From: Halosolutus gelatinilyticus
GTDB taxonomy: Archaea > Halobacteriota > Halobacteria > Halobacteriales > Natrialbaceae
Assembly: GCF_023028105.1 (NCBI RefSeq)
Contig: NZ_CP095491.1
Location: 1,984,001 to 2,048,000, forward strand
Length of the DNA: 64,000 bases
Direction: 5' to 3'
Within the stretch, counting starts at the first letter, position 1, and every line of letters begins with the position of its first letter. Shown here in pieces: positions 44,706-53,537 of this stretch. Below the pieces are notes generated by a model. The model searched no databases and was not told the DNA's origin. It was given only the letters and a program-made list of their open reading frames with translations. The position numbers and the translations under genes are program-made.

Positions 44706-45389
44706 TCAGAAAGTACGGCTGGAGCGCTCTTTGTCTGTGAGAGTCGGATAGAATGCGTGGAGATCGATATCCTGGTACAGCCGTTCATCCAAGTCATCGA
44801 CCACTGTGATACATCTCTCCGACATTTTTACCAGGTCTTCCCAATCAGAGATGTATAGAATCTGCAGAGGAGAATGGAGGAAGTCGTGGCGGTGAGACCT
44901 TACCCGCTTCACTTTATCGTGACTTAACAACCCGGTCTCATCCATCAACCGGGCCATGTCGGTGATAGAGGACCTCCGACTATTCAACCACTGCATGATC
45001 TGTGTTCCGTACGGCTCTTCACTGTCCTCGTCGAGAGCACGGTCTCGGTTCTCTTCCATCCACTCCAGAATTTGGTACCCTTCTTCCGTCTCATTTCGGA
45101 AGTGGTGGAAGCATAGAATCGGAACTCCTGCCTCGAAATAACTCACTGTCAAGCTATGGAGTTCGTACGTCTTCAACCCGACACCGCCGAAACTGAACTC
45201 CATGGGAAGATCATCATCCTCTGCCTCTTCCCATTCCTGCTGTAGTTCTTCATGTAGCCGGTGAACTTCATTGTGGAACCCGTCCAGGAATGCCAACGAC
45301 AATGCGTTCTTGACATCATCCGGCATATCGCTTGTATGCCAGTCACTGGACTTTCCGTCCTCATCACCGACTATCTCAGAAAATTCCAT
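44706..45389 (-). CDS. Hypothetical protein (227 aa)
   Basis: Unrecognised. ATG at 45389 chosen (MEFSEIVGDEDG). Contains a central beta segment (MEFSFGGVGLKTYELHSLTV) and RSHRHDFLHSPLQILYISDW near the end, where the R/H residues could be HEPN-like (RxxxxH: RVRSHRHDFLH), but that is weak. Its upstream region abuts the triple repeat of the divergent ATPase gene. Confidence 0.5.
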   Translation of the reverse strand: MEFSEIVGDEDGKSSDWHTSDMPDDVKNALSLAFLDGFHNEVHRLHEELQQEWEEAEDDDLPMEFSFGGVGLKTYELHSLTVSYFEAGVPILCFHHFRNETEEGYQILEWMEENRDRALDEDSEEPYGTQIMQWLNSRRSSITDMARLMDETGLLSHDKVKRVRSHRHDFLHSPLQILYISDWEDLVKMSERCITVVDDLDERLYQDIDLHAFYPTLTDKERSSRTF

Positions 45390-45481
45390 AGAAGCACAGA
45401 CAGAACCGGGCATCAAAAATCCCCCTCAGCAAACTGGTTCAATGTCAGTCTCAAATCCAGTGACCATATACTATACCAGAA

Positions 45482-45526
45482 TAGCCAATTCTTAGTTAGC
45501 CTATTCTGAATTAGGCTATTCGAGAG
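45482..45526 (+). repeat. Three tandem 15-bp direct repeats
   Basis: TAGCCAATTCTTAGT, TAGCCTATTCTGAAT and TAGGCTATTCGAGAG lie head to tail just before TTTTATTTGG (TATA-like, 45527-45536) and 31 bp before the ATPase ATG. The layout suggests repeated regulator sites adjoining the promoter. Confidence 0.5.
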
Positions 45527-45556
45527 TTTTATTTGGTTGGATGTCAGTCAGAGGGT

Positions 45557-46948
45557 ATGGAGCGATTCGTGGATCGGGAGGATGAACTCAGTCGGCTTCA
45601 AGGTTGTTACGAGTCGGACGAAGCTGACATGGTCGTGATTTTCGGTCGTCGCCGCCTCGGGAAGACCGAACTCGTCCGAGAGTCGCTGGAAGACCGCGAT
45701 GACGCCGTTCTGTACCAAGCGACTGAAACAACCCGGCAGATCCAACTGGACGCATTCGTGGACGTGGCAGCAGAGTCATTTCCGGGAATCGATCGGATTG
45801 AGGGCGAATGGGAATCGTTGCTCGGGTATCTCGCTGACCAGGATGCAGTCATCGTGCTGGACGAATTCCCGTATCTGATTGACGCTGACGAGAGTCTCCC
45901 GTCGGAGATTCAGCGACTGTGGGATCAGGAGTTGCGTGACACCGGTGTGACGCTCATACTCGTGGGGTCCTCGATCAGTATGATGGAGGAGGCGACGCTT
46001 CTCGGGAATAGTCCGCTGTACGGCCGGTTCACCGAGAAGATTGATCTGCGCCAGCTTGATTTTGCTGCTGCACGCACGTTCTTCCCCGAGAGCTATACCG
46101 CCGAACAACTGTTCCTCGCGTGGGGTGTGTTTGGGGGGACGCCGTACTATTTGGACGGCGTTGATCTGGACAACGATCTCGGAACAGTCATCCGGCAGGC
46201 GCTCCTGTCACGGCAAGGGTTTCTGCATGATGAGCCGGAGTACGTGCTTCGCACTGAATTGACCGAGCCGAACCGGTACTTTGCTATCTTGAAGGCGATT
46301 GCGGCCGGGAACACGACATCGAATGAGATCGCGCAAACGGTCGGGATCGATGGCAAGCAGATTTCAACGTACACGCAGAAGCTGGAGCGGCTACGGTTGG
46401 TCGAACGGGAGGTGCCGGTGACGGAGGACAAGACGAAGTCACGCCGGGGTCGGTACCGGATTCTCGATCCGTTGTTCCGGTTTTGGTTCCGGTTCGTCTA
46501 TGGGAACGAAGACCGCTACGAGCGGTTGGGTGCCGACGCCTACGAGACGGTCATCGAACCGGAGCTGGCGGACTTCGTGAGCGGGGCATTCGAAACGCGC
46601 TGTCAGGACATCCTGCCTGAACTCTATCCCGATATGATGTTCACCGACATCGGCCGCTGGTGGTACAACGAGTACGAGGTGGATGTCGTCGGGCTCGCCG
46701 CAGACGGGACGATGGTGACGGGCGAGTGCAAGTTCACGTCTGCACCGCTCGATTACAGCGCGCTTGCCTCACTCGAAGCCCACACAGACGAGATTCGATG
46801 GTCGCCTGATGGTAGCGAAGTCGCGCACAAGTATGCGCTGTTCGCCCGAAACGGGTTCACGGAATCTGTTCGTGAGGCGGCCGCTGACCGTGACGATCTG
46901 CAGTTGTTCGACCTCGAACGGATCGTTGACCCGGGAGCATCGCAGTAG
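45557..46948 (+). CDS. Archaeal-type ATPase with C-terminal DUF234/nuclease-like domain (463 aa)
   Basis: Starts MERFVDREDELSRL, typical of the archaeal STAND-like ATPase family; Walker A GRRRLGKTEL (~29-38), Walker B AVIVLDEFPYL, LILVGSSISMM, YGRFTEKIDLRQL, a winged helix (TTSNEIAQTVGIDGKQISTY) and a C-terminal DUF234 (PD-(D/E)XK-like) domain with YEVDVVGLAADGTMVTGECKF (D...ExK). These proteins are common and poorly understood in archaea; defence or DNA repair is suspected. Own promoter with three repeats. Confidence 0.85.
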   Translation: MERFVDREDELSRLQGCYESDEADMVVIFGRRRLGKTELVRESLEDRDDAVLYQATETTRQIQLDAFVDVAAESFPGIDRIEGEWESLLGYLADQDAVIVLDEFPYLIDADESLPSEIQRLWDQELRDTGVTLILVGSSISMMEEATLLGNSPLYGRFTEKIDLRQLDFAAARTFFPESYTAEQLFLAWGVFGGTPYYLDGVDLDNDLGTVIRQALLSRQGFLHDEPEYVLRTELTEPNRYFAILKAIAAGNTTSNEIAQTVGIDGKQISTYTQKLERLRLVEREVPVTEDKTKSRRGRYRILDPLFRFWFRFVYGNEDRYERLGADAYETVIEPELADFVSGAFETRCQDILPELYPDMMFTDIGRWWYNEYEVDVVGLAADGTMVTGECKFTSAPLDYSALASLEAHTDEIRWSPDGSEVAHKYALFARNGFTESVREAAADRDDLQLFDLERIVDPGASQ

Positions 46949-46993
46949 GAGTGTTGGAATCTGTGAAATTGGCCGACGGCAAAGAGTAGTGAA

Positions 46994-47539
46994 TTATGGC
47001 TCTGAGTCAGCTGTCTGGATCTTGTCTCTGAAATTCGCAATGGCGTCTGCGTGCTGTTCGTTTGCTTGTCGTAGCTGTTCGGTGGTTTGACTAATGTTCT
47101 CGTCTTCTGCGATCACAGCGAGGTGCTGTGCGTCAGGCACCAGTTCGTACAGTTTGATTTTGCCGCCGTCGTCAGGGTAGGTCATAAACTCACGCCAGAG
47201 GCCGAGTTTGGCCCCGTCGGTGAGACGGGTGGCGATCGTGCCGTGACTCACCACAAGTGCTTCGTCAATCTCGCTGAATCGTTTGGAGCCGTCGGCGAGT
47301 TGGGCGAGGATTTCGACTGCGCCTTTCTTTTCAAAGAAGTCTCTGACCTTCACTGTATTGAGGTCAGCTCCGGTATTGCCGTCTGGTTCTGCGTAGGATC
47401 CGACGTGTGTGTCTGCCCCATCTTCGTCAGGCATCCCGTCAGTTACATCCGGCTGTTCCTCTGCCGAATTACTACTTCGCTCTAAATTCCCGACCGTCTC
47501 GTTGTTGTCGTCAGATGTGTCCGAAGAGTCGTTTGGCAT
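46994..47539 (-). CDS. Winged-helix regulator with acidic N-terminus (181 aa)
   Basis: The first ~65 residues are acidic and disordered. Residues ~66-135 are an HxlR/MarR-like winged helix (ILAQLADGSKRFSEIDEALVVSHGTIATRL, GKIKLYELVPDA). The C-terminus is helical. Divergent from the small gene and recombinase at 47664-49186, so it may control that element. Confidence 0.75.
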   Translation of the reverse strand: MPNDSSDTSDDNNETVGNLERSSNSAEEQPDVTDGMPDEDGADTHVGSYAEPDGNTGADLNTVKVRDFFEKKGAVEILAQLADGSKRFSEIDEALVVSHGTIATRLTDGAKLGLWREFMTYPDDGGKIKLYELVPDAQHLAVIAEDENISQTTEQLRQANEQHADAIANFRDKIQTADSEP

Positions 47540-47663
47540 ATTCGTATCTCCTACTTGGACGCCAAGGCTTTAAACTATAGTGGGTAAAATCGCTATCTAC
47601 TAAAAATTAGAATGGCTATAAATTTGAACAACATCGATCGAATGGTGGCAAGGAGGTGCCGAT

Positions 47664-47831
47664 ATGAGCTCTGAAGCCTCCGATACCCGTCAGTCGGCCA
47701 TCGAGACCGCAGAAGAACTGCGGGACGATCTGGAAGCACTAGCAGCGAGTGACCTTCCCTTCGCGTATGACGCTGAACGCATCTTAGAAGATCTGGAGCA
47801 GGCACAGAAAGAGGAAACCGCAGGCCAATGA
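47664..47831 (+). CDS. Small acidic helical protein coupled to recombinase (55 aa)
   Basis: ATG preceded by AGGAGGTG (47651-47658). The product is fully helical and acidic (IETAEELRDDLEALA, AERILEDLEQAQKEE). Its TGA overlaps the ATG of the recombinase (ATGA). Candidate directionality factor or partner of the integrase by position. Confidence 0.6.
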   Translation: MSSEASDTRQSAIETAEELRDDLEALAASDLPFAYDAERILEDLEQAQKEETAGQ

Positions 47832-49186
47832 CTAGGGAACGTATCGGGCGGAAAACGCTTGAAGAGCAACTACCAGTAATTCTCCGCGAACAGTTTCAAC
47901 TGGATAGTTTGCCGCAAGATCACGAACCGTCGTGGGAGTATATCACCGCGAATACACGGTACTCCGCCCAAGGACTGAATAACAAGTCCAAGGAGCTCTA
48001 CGGGCAGACCATTCTTGAATTTCTTCGAGAACAGGGATTTGGCGTCCGCAGTACCGGGAAATGGCCGACAGACGATGAAGAAACCATCCGGTCACTGAAG
48101 TATTACATTGAGAGTGCCGAACAGCGGAAAGAGTGGAGCGAGAACACCATTGATTCCGTCGAGTCAGTGATCAACAAAGTGTACGAAGCGATTCGAGAGG
48201 AAGGGCTCGACATCGAGATGCTTGATATCGGCCACTATGACTCGGAAAAGGACCGTGTGGAGAATATCCAACACGCTATCACAATCATCGAATACATGGA
48301 TCGTGACCTGGCCGACAGCACGATGGGAAACTACCCTCGATATTTCGAGGAGTATTATAACATCGTGAAGAACAAGCACCAGATCAATATCAATCCAGTC
48401 GAAGAAGCACTCGATGAATTCGAGTGGTACCGGAGCGATGGTGACTCACAGCCAGTCACTGAAGCACAACTGAACGATATCTGGAACGCGTTAGATGTCC
48501 TTGACGAGTGTCCTGTGGACGGCTATGACCTGGAGCAGTGGCGATTGTGGATGAAAATACTCATCGTCTTCTTGATTGCTGTTGGCCCTCGATCGAATGA
48601 GGTCGAACGATTGGATGTCAGAAAACAACTCCATTTCGGTGACGACCCGCACGTTCATTTCGTTGAACGAAAGAATATGCGACGAGATGAAGGACCGGTG
48701 AAAGTCCCGATAATGATGGGTGCCACCTTCCTTCGAGCGTATCGTGAGTATATCGACGCGATCGACGGGAACGGGAAATTGGTACCGAGTGACCAATCGA
48801 AGTCTGGATGCCGAACTCCAAGCACGCTGAACGAGTGGCTGGAGCGACTGTGCAAGATTGCTGGCGTTCGACTCGATGACGGCAGGTTCCCGACGATTCA
48901 GAATTTTCGCCAGTTTTGGAAGACACTGTATAAGAGGGCACTCGCAGAAAACCGAGAGCAGATCAAATTCGTCTCTGAAGAAGACGGCAAGAAGGATTAC
49001 GAGAGTGATGAGCGAGACTACATTGACGATGTAGTGAACCGACAGCATATTCGAGGTCTTGGCCGGGAATACTTCGATGACGTGCTGGACCTCGGTGAAT
49101 TACCTGAATTACTTCGGGAAGAGTTGGACCAAGATCAGCATGGCGAGCGACAGACCAGAATCACCGATCATGGCTTTGACACCTGA
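47828..49186 (+). CDS. Full-length tyrosine recombinase/integrase (452 aa)
   Basis: N-terminal DNA-binding region with a core-binding domain (~90-190). The catalytic part has AVGPRSNEVERLDV (Arg I), HFVERKNMRRDEG (Lys on the beta hairpin), IQNFRQFWKTLYKRAL (second Arg box, Asn in place of the first His), NRQHIRGLGREYFDDVLDL (His and Tyr). Motifs are diverged, as in haloarchaeal plasmid and provirus integrases. Coupled to the 55-residue gene. Confidence 0.72.
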   Translation: MTRERIGRKTLEEQLPVILREQFQLDSLPQDHEPSWEYITANTRYSAQGLNNKSKELYGQTILEFLREQGFGVRSTGKWPTDDEETIRSLKYYIESAEQRKEWSENTIDSVESVINKVYEAIREEGLDIEMLDIGHYDSEKDRVENIQHAITIIEYMDRDLADSTMGNYPRYFEEYYNIVKNKHQININPVEEALDEFEWYRSDGDSQPVTEAQLNDIWNALDVLDECPVDGYDLEQWRLWMKILIVFLIAVGPRSNEVERLDVRKQLHFGDDPHVHFVERKNMRRDEGPVKVPIMMGATFLRAYREYIDAIDGNGKLVPSDQSKSGCRTPSTLNEWLERLCKIAGVRLDDGRFPTIQNFRQFWKTLYKRALAENREQIKFVSEEDGKKDYESDERDYIDDVVNRQHIRGLGREYFDDVLDLGELPELLREELDQDQHGERQTRITDHGFDT

Positions 49187-49593
49187 GCGTCTGTAGTGGA
49201 TGGATGAGGTAGTGAAGCTCATCCGGGAGGGTGCTAGTGGCACACGGCGTTATCCTCAGACAATATAGGAGCCTTCACAGATTCTGAGCTTCGCTGGTCG
49301 GTAATCAGGCCATTTTTCGGCGACGTAGTCTTCAGTCATACCTCCCGAATATCAATTCTCTGACTGTCAAACTTTGGTGGCTTGTGTGCCTTCAGAAAAT
49401 ATAACAGGCGTTACAGTCTGGTGAACTTGGTTGAGTGAATAAACCGTCGAAGAACTACGATATGGCAACCCGACCCCGTACAGCGAATCAAATCTAATGG
49501 GAGTTGGTTCGGTTGTGACAGGATACAAATCACAAACAAACAATCACCGACTCATATTTGGTTTCTGCCAAGTTATCTCAGGCCTCTTCCAGA
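49187..49593. other. Gap between two integrases
   Basis: About 400 bp. The only candidate is a 27-codon minus-strand ORF at 49256-49339 (MTEDYVAEKWPDYRP...) with GGGAGG just upstream, which is too short to call. The stretch may hold attachment or terminator sequences. Confidence 0.35.
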
Positions 49594-50853
49594 TTAGACA
49601 TCCAGCCCTAACGCTCGGAGCTCTTCAAGTTCGCTCTGGACGCTCTTGAGTCGATCTTTCATATCCTCCTCTGCCTCAAGTGCGGAGTCGAACAGTCGTT
49701 CCCGCCGCTCTTCGATCTTCTCGACACCTTTGGGACTCAGCGCCTGTCCACACCACATACACTGGACCTTGTCTCGCGGCGTTTCGCGCTGACATCGGGG
49801 ACATTCAACCGGGCCGATATCAGAGATTTCGTCCGCTGAAACGTCCATACCGTGAGCACGAGCAACCTCGCGGGCGGTGTCTTCCGCGAAGACGATGATG
49901 TATCGCCGTGCTTCGTCGCTGTTCTCGACCCACCCGTGATGGCGCTCTAAGTGATGTTGAGACACGTTCTTGCGAGCCAGATAACTCGCGGAGGATTTTC
50001 GCATCCGGGTGAAGCCCATCTTCGACGGCTTCTGCAGATCCCCGTTCTTAACTGCTCGCTCAACAGGCTTTCGGAGCATTTTCTGCTTCATTTTGTAACT
50101 CACGTCCCTTCCATTATCCAGATCGCACCAGAGCGGTGCTTCTGGATCGTCCGCTTTTGGGTGAACCTCCAACCAGCGTTGGAGATACGGGACGGATGTG
50201 ATGAGGGTGACTGACCGTTGTCCCTGCCGACCGTTGACTGTGATTTCTTTCCCGTACTTATGGTCACCGACGTCACCGACTTTCATCGACCGGAATTCGC
50301 CCGAGCGAGCACCAGAGTCCCAATCAACTGCGACCGCCGCCTTGTTTCTGGCATACTTCGCGTTATTTAGCACCGGGAGAATGTGTTCGTCCCACCACCA
50401 CATTTTCGTCTTGTCCGGAATCGGATCGTAGTCTGACGGGAGATCAGCCGAGATCCATTCAACACTGTATGGTTTCTCGTCCTCAGGATCTCCGCGAGTA
50501 ACATGCCCACCGAACATCCGGAGTGCGACTCGATGATCCCGTTTTGACTCCTCGCTATCGTAGTTCCCGTTGATCCAGCTGACGTACCGTTTCGCCTTCT
50601 TTTTCTCCGTCTCCGTGTCGCCAAGTATATCGACGAGATCAGGTTCGGGAAGCTGATCCGGACTGTATTTCTCCGAATCACCTGCCATCATCGTACAGTG
50701 CTGTAAGAGCTTCACCCGCCTGCCCGTTGAATAGTTATGAGCACCGAGTTCGGATGAGAACTGCATCAGCGCGTCTTTGTCATCCTGTATGAGGTCTTCT
50801 GATTCTTCAATCCGAATGTGGAGGGCTTCGACCTTAGGCGGCAAGCTTGTCAT
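49594..50853 (-). CDS. Tyrosine recombinase with C-terminal zinc ribbon (419 aa)
   Basis: Core-binding domain (~20-115), then catalytic residues: DSGARSGEFRSMKVGDV (Arg I), FTRMRKSSASYLARK (second Arg), HHLERHHGWVENSDEARRYIIV (His, Tyr). C-terminal CPRCQRETPRDKVQCMWCG zinc ribbon and a coiled coil. This architecture is frequent in haloarchaeal integrases. ATG 50853 gives MTSLPPK. It lies at the change from island to core-like DNA, so it may be the integrase that brought in the island or its last layer. Confidence 0.85.
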   Translation of the reverse strand: MTSLPPKVEALHIRIEESEDLIQDDKDALMQFSSELGAHNYSTGRRVKLLQHCTMMAGDSEKYSPDQLPEPDLVDILGDTETEKKKAKRYVSWINGNYDSEESKRDHRVALRMFGGHVTRGDPEDEKPYSVEWISADLPSDYDPIPDKTKMWWWDEHILPVLNNAKYARNKAAVAVDWDSGARSGEFRSMKVGDVGDHKYGKEITVNGRQGQRSVTLITSVPYLQRWLEVHPKADDPEAPLWCDLDNGRDVSYKMKQKMLRKPVERAVKNGDLQKPSKMGFTRMRKSSASYLARKNVSQHHLERHHGWVENSDEARRYIIVFAEDTAREVARAHGMDVSADEISDIGPVECPRCQRETPRDKVQCMWCGQALSPKGVEKIEERRERLFDSALEAEEDMKDRLKSVQSELEELRALGLDV

Positions 50854-50980
50854 AACTAAATGAAACAATCATAGGCATTTGAACCTCTGGTTCAATGCTG
50901 GGAGGCGGCATTTCTGCTCCGATCGCGACGACGAGCAGCGCACTCGAATTACGATCGCGAACGCGATTCCGATCGTGCGC

Positions 50981-51280
50981 CTACGCGGCCGACTCGTCCA
51001 ACTCGACGAGGATGCCGCGATTTCCGTACAGATCTTCGAAGTGAACGTAGGTGCTCGAGGCGTCGGAATCCGGTTCGCTCGTAACGGTGGCCCCGTGGTC
51101 TACTAGCGTCTCGTACGTCTCGAGGAGATCGTCGGTGTAGAAGACGAAACTTGGCCGGTTACCCGTCTGTCGGCCGATCAGTTCGCGTTCGGCGTCTCCC
51201 TGTGCCTTGATGAGCCAGAGGCCAACTGGTTCTTGTCCGAGAAAATCCACGTGTAGCGCGCGGAACGGAGATTCTTTGTG
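50981..51280 (-). pseudogene. Truncated glyoxalase/VOC-family gene
   Basis: The reading frame begins abruptly: PFRALHVDFLGQEPVGLWL, then RPSFVFYTDDLLETYETLVDHGATV and YVHFEDLYGNRGILVEL, i.e. the second half of a VOC fold with its final metal Glu. The first ~40 residues are missing and replaced by AT-rich DNA with a stop. The usable GTG at 51250 would give only 89 residues. A 5'-deleted remnant beside the island edge. Confidence 0.6.
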
Positions 51281-51387
51281 TCAAATTTACTAGATAAATT
51301 CCACAAATATCGAAGCAATCTTATCGATACTATCGATTGTAATTTTCTGCGCCTAAACGGTGCCGGCTACTGCGGCAGACCGCGAGT

Positions 51388-52131
51388 TCAGATGCCGGAA
51401 TAGTCTTTCGGAATCTTGGTGCCTGCCGTGACGGTTTCGCCGTCGGAGCCGGGAATCGAGAGGTGGTTGCCGTTCCGTTCGATAGTGAAGTGCAGGTGAG
51501 GGCCGGTCGAGTTGCCGGTGTTACCCATGCCGCCGATTTTCTGGCCGCGTGCGACGCTCTCGCCCTGCACCACGTCGAAGCTGTTCAGGTGGCAGTACAT
51601 CGTCTGGTAGCCGTTTCCGTGACCGAGTTTGAGGTAGTTGCCGCAGCCACCCGATTCGTAGCTTCGGATGTCCACGACACCGTCGTGAGCCGCGTAAATC
51701 GGTTCGCCGATGTTGCCGTTAGCGCCGATGTCCACCGCGTAGTGACCGGGGCGAGCGCCGTACGGAGACGTAATGTAACCCGTAATCGGCCAGTCGAAGT
51801 CCGAACCGTCGCCGGACGTGGACTGGAGGTACCGCTCGACCGACCAGCCCCACACGTTCCGATCGAGCCAATGGACGCCCCACCATCTGTAGCCGTCCTT
51901 GTCGGTCGGTCCGTTCATGATCTCGCCGACCTCACCGTTGTTCAGCGTGGCGACGATGGGCGATTCAGTGCCGGGCTGTTCCCGCGTGTTCAGTGCGCTT
52001 GCGGTAACTTCGACGCGCTCGCCGTCGCTAAACGCGCTCGCCGAACCGCTCAGTGCTGCGGTTCCGGTGATTCCCGTCGCGGTGATTCCGAGTGATTTGA
52101 CGACCGATCGTCTGCTGAATTTTCGTGGCAT
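51388..52131 (-). CDS. Tat-exported M23-family peptidase with SH3 domain (247 aa)
   Basis: MPRKFSRRSVVKSLGITATG is a twin-arginine signal. An SH3-like domain (EVTASALNTREQPG...VWGWSVERYL) follows, then an LytM/M23 domain with GHYAVDIG (HxxxD), HDGVVD, YCHL and GPHLHF, so all zinc ligands are present. M23 enzymes cut glycine-rich or peptidoglycan peptides. Haloarchaea lack murein, so the substrate may be a competitor's wall or a surface protein. ATG 52131. Confidence 0.85.
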   Translation of the reverse strand: MPRKFSRRSVVKSLGITATGITGTAALSGSASAFSDGERVEVTASALNTREQPGTESPIVATLNNGEVGEIMNGPTDKDGYRWWGVHWLDRNVWGWSVERYLQSTSGDGSDFDWPITGYITSPYGARPGHYAVDIGANGNIGEPIYAAHDGVVDIRSYESGGCGNYLKLGHGNGYQTMYCHLNSFDVVQGESVARGQKIGGMGNTGNSTGPHLHFTIERNGNHLSIPGSDGETVTAGTKIPKDYSGI

Positions 52132-52454
52132 AGCCAAATACAAAATACATTCATAAACGATTAAAAGTTACTATTCTCATCATATGGATTATGAAAATTC
52201 TTTGCCGGGATGAAGTCAACTATCGAACAGGTCCTGGATTCGACTGACATGAACTCCTAGAAGGGGTTAACTATACAGTGCCGGTCAAACTCTACCGTCA
52301 TCGCCGTCGTACCCGTTCCGACTGAATATACGTGAGCCAAGCGGGGAGCGAAACTGAATAGGCGTGCGGGTCGTCACGCGACGTCCACCACCTCGGTCCA
52401 AGAACGGGTCGGACGGTGGGCGATCCGAGATGGACATCGCGGAGTTACCGACCC
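52132..52454. other. Non-coding stretch upstream of M23 gene
   Basis: AT-rich promoter region near 52140-52200 for the peptidase, then GC-rich sequence with no supported gene. Confidence 0.4.
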
Positions 52455-52635
52455 ACCCGGGCGGCGTACCATCCGGCAGTCTTCGATGGTCATCTCTTCG
52501 AGGCGGCCTTCCGTCCGAGGGCTCCCGCGTCGAGCGCTGCACGTCGAGACCGCCGAACCGTTCGACGGTTCGATCGACCACGGCTTCGACCACACCGGAA
52601 TCGGTTATCCCGGTGGGGACGACGGTCGGGGCCCG
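52455..52635 (-). pseudogene. Short-chain dehydrogenase remnant with frameshift
   Basis: One frame reads VVEAVVDRTVERFGGLDVQ, typical of the SDR helix before 'vLVNNAG'. About 20 codons later a second frame reads EGRLEEMTIEDCRMV, like the SDR 'l.e.s.edw..v' segment. A deletion or frameshift joins them and both ends are lost. Confidence 0.5.
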
Positions 52636-52660
52636 CGGCTCGGACGAGAGTGGTAGAATT

Positions 52661-52680
52661 CCAAATATATATTATTCGGT
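52661..52680 (+). promoter_or_regulatory. TATA-like box of small acidic gene
   Basis: AAATATATATTATT about 28 bases before the ATG at 52698, a spacing that would give a leaderless transcript, which is common in haloarchaea. Confidence 0.45.
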
Positions 52681-52697
52681 AATACAGTGCGGTTAGC

Positions 52698-52817
52698 ATG
52701 GCGATAGTCAAGATACTCGTGGAGATGATCGAGGGGTACGTATCCGGCGGAACCGAAGAGGCGCTCGCCGAGGGTGCCGAGGAGGCGGTAGAGGAGGCGA
52801 CGGGGAACGACCTGTAG
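52698..52817 (+). CDS. Small acidic protein (39 aa)
   Basis: MAIVKILVEMIEGYV followed by a Gly/Ala/Glu-rich helix (EEALAEGAEEAVEEATG). A strong AT-rich promoter sits just upstream and the frame is clean. It could be a soluble amphipathic peptide; a halocin-like or membrane role is open. Confidence 0.55.
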   Translation: MAIVKILVEMIEGYVSGGTEEALAEGAEEAVEEATGNDL

Positions 52818-52848
52818 ACGATCGCAGTCGCTTTTCGCGTCGATCCAG

Positions 52849-52970
52849 TCACGCGGCGTCGAGACGAAAGAGCCCGCCACCGTCGGCGCCGGTGTCGAGC
52901 GCGTAGACCTCGCCGTCCCCGTCGCGGTCGAACGCGAGGATTCGCGCGAGTTTCCCCTCATCGTCGATCT
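52849..52970 (-). pseudogene. 3' remnant of a PQQ-dependent sugar-dehydrogenase-like gene
   Basis: The frame LARILAFDRDGDGEVYALDTG, then GGGLFRLDAA and a stop, corresponds to the last beta-propeller blade of soluble glucose/sorbosone dehydrogenases. The rest of the gene is absent. Confidence 0.55.
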
Positions 52971-53061
52971 ACGCCTACTCGAGCGGCGATGACCGGTCCG
53001 TCGACCGACGGATTCGGCGGCCGACCGACGGCGCGCGGTTGGCCTTTCGGGACGGCGCGAA

Positions 53062-53352
53062 TCACAGGGGTTCGACGCACTGACGGCAGTACGAGAACGA
53101 CGGATCGTTCTCCGCGCCGCATCGTCGACAGAGCAGGCGCGTCCGTCCGTCCGAATTCTTCGCGAGCGTCTCGGACGAAATCCGATCGTACTCCTCGTCT
53201 TCGGTGTACCGCTCGATCTCTTCCGCCCGCCACTTGCGGCGCCGCTCGAGACCGTCCAGCGCGATCCGCTTCAGAACGCGGATTCCGACCCCTAACGCAA
53301 CGAACAACAGCAGCACGACGATCGCCACGTAGACCTGGCCCGGAGTGACCAC
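53062..53352 (-). CDS. Membrane-anchored zinc-ribbon protein (96 aa)
   Basis: One N-terminal transmembrane segment (VYVAIVVLLLFVALGVGI), a charged juxtamembrane helix, and a C-terminal CRRCGAEND...YCRQC ribbon. Haloarchaea carry many such small proteins of unknown role. Confidence 0.75.
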   Translation of the reverse strand: MVTPGQVYVAIVVLLLFVALGVGIRVLKRIALDGLERRRKWRAEEIERYTEDEEYDRISSETLAKNSDGRTRLLCRRCGAENDPSFSYCRQCVEPL

Positions 53353-53537
53353 GCCATACCTACGCTCGCCGATCGGTTAGGTATTGTCCCAAGTTAACAC
53401 GCAACGTGTTGTACGGGTCGTCAGCCCTCGATCGATTGACGGACTCGCGTTCGTTGACGCGCGAGAGGCTACGAAGTGACGTACATGTAGGTATAGTGAG
53501 GGACATACTCAAAAGCACCGATATTGACACTGTACGT

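Noticed and set aside
44706-45389. HEPN RNase call for the 227-residue protein
   Set aside because: The RxxxxH-like pattern is present, but the surrounding helices do not clearly match the HEPN fold, so it is left unassigned.
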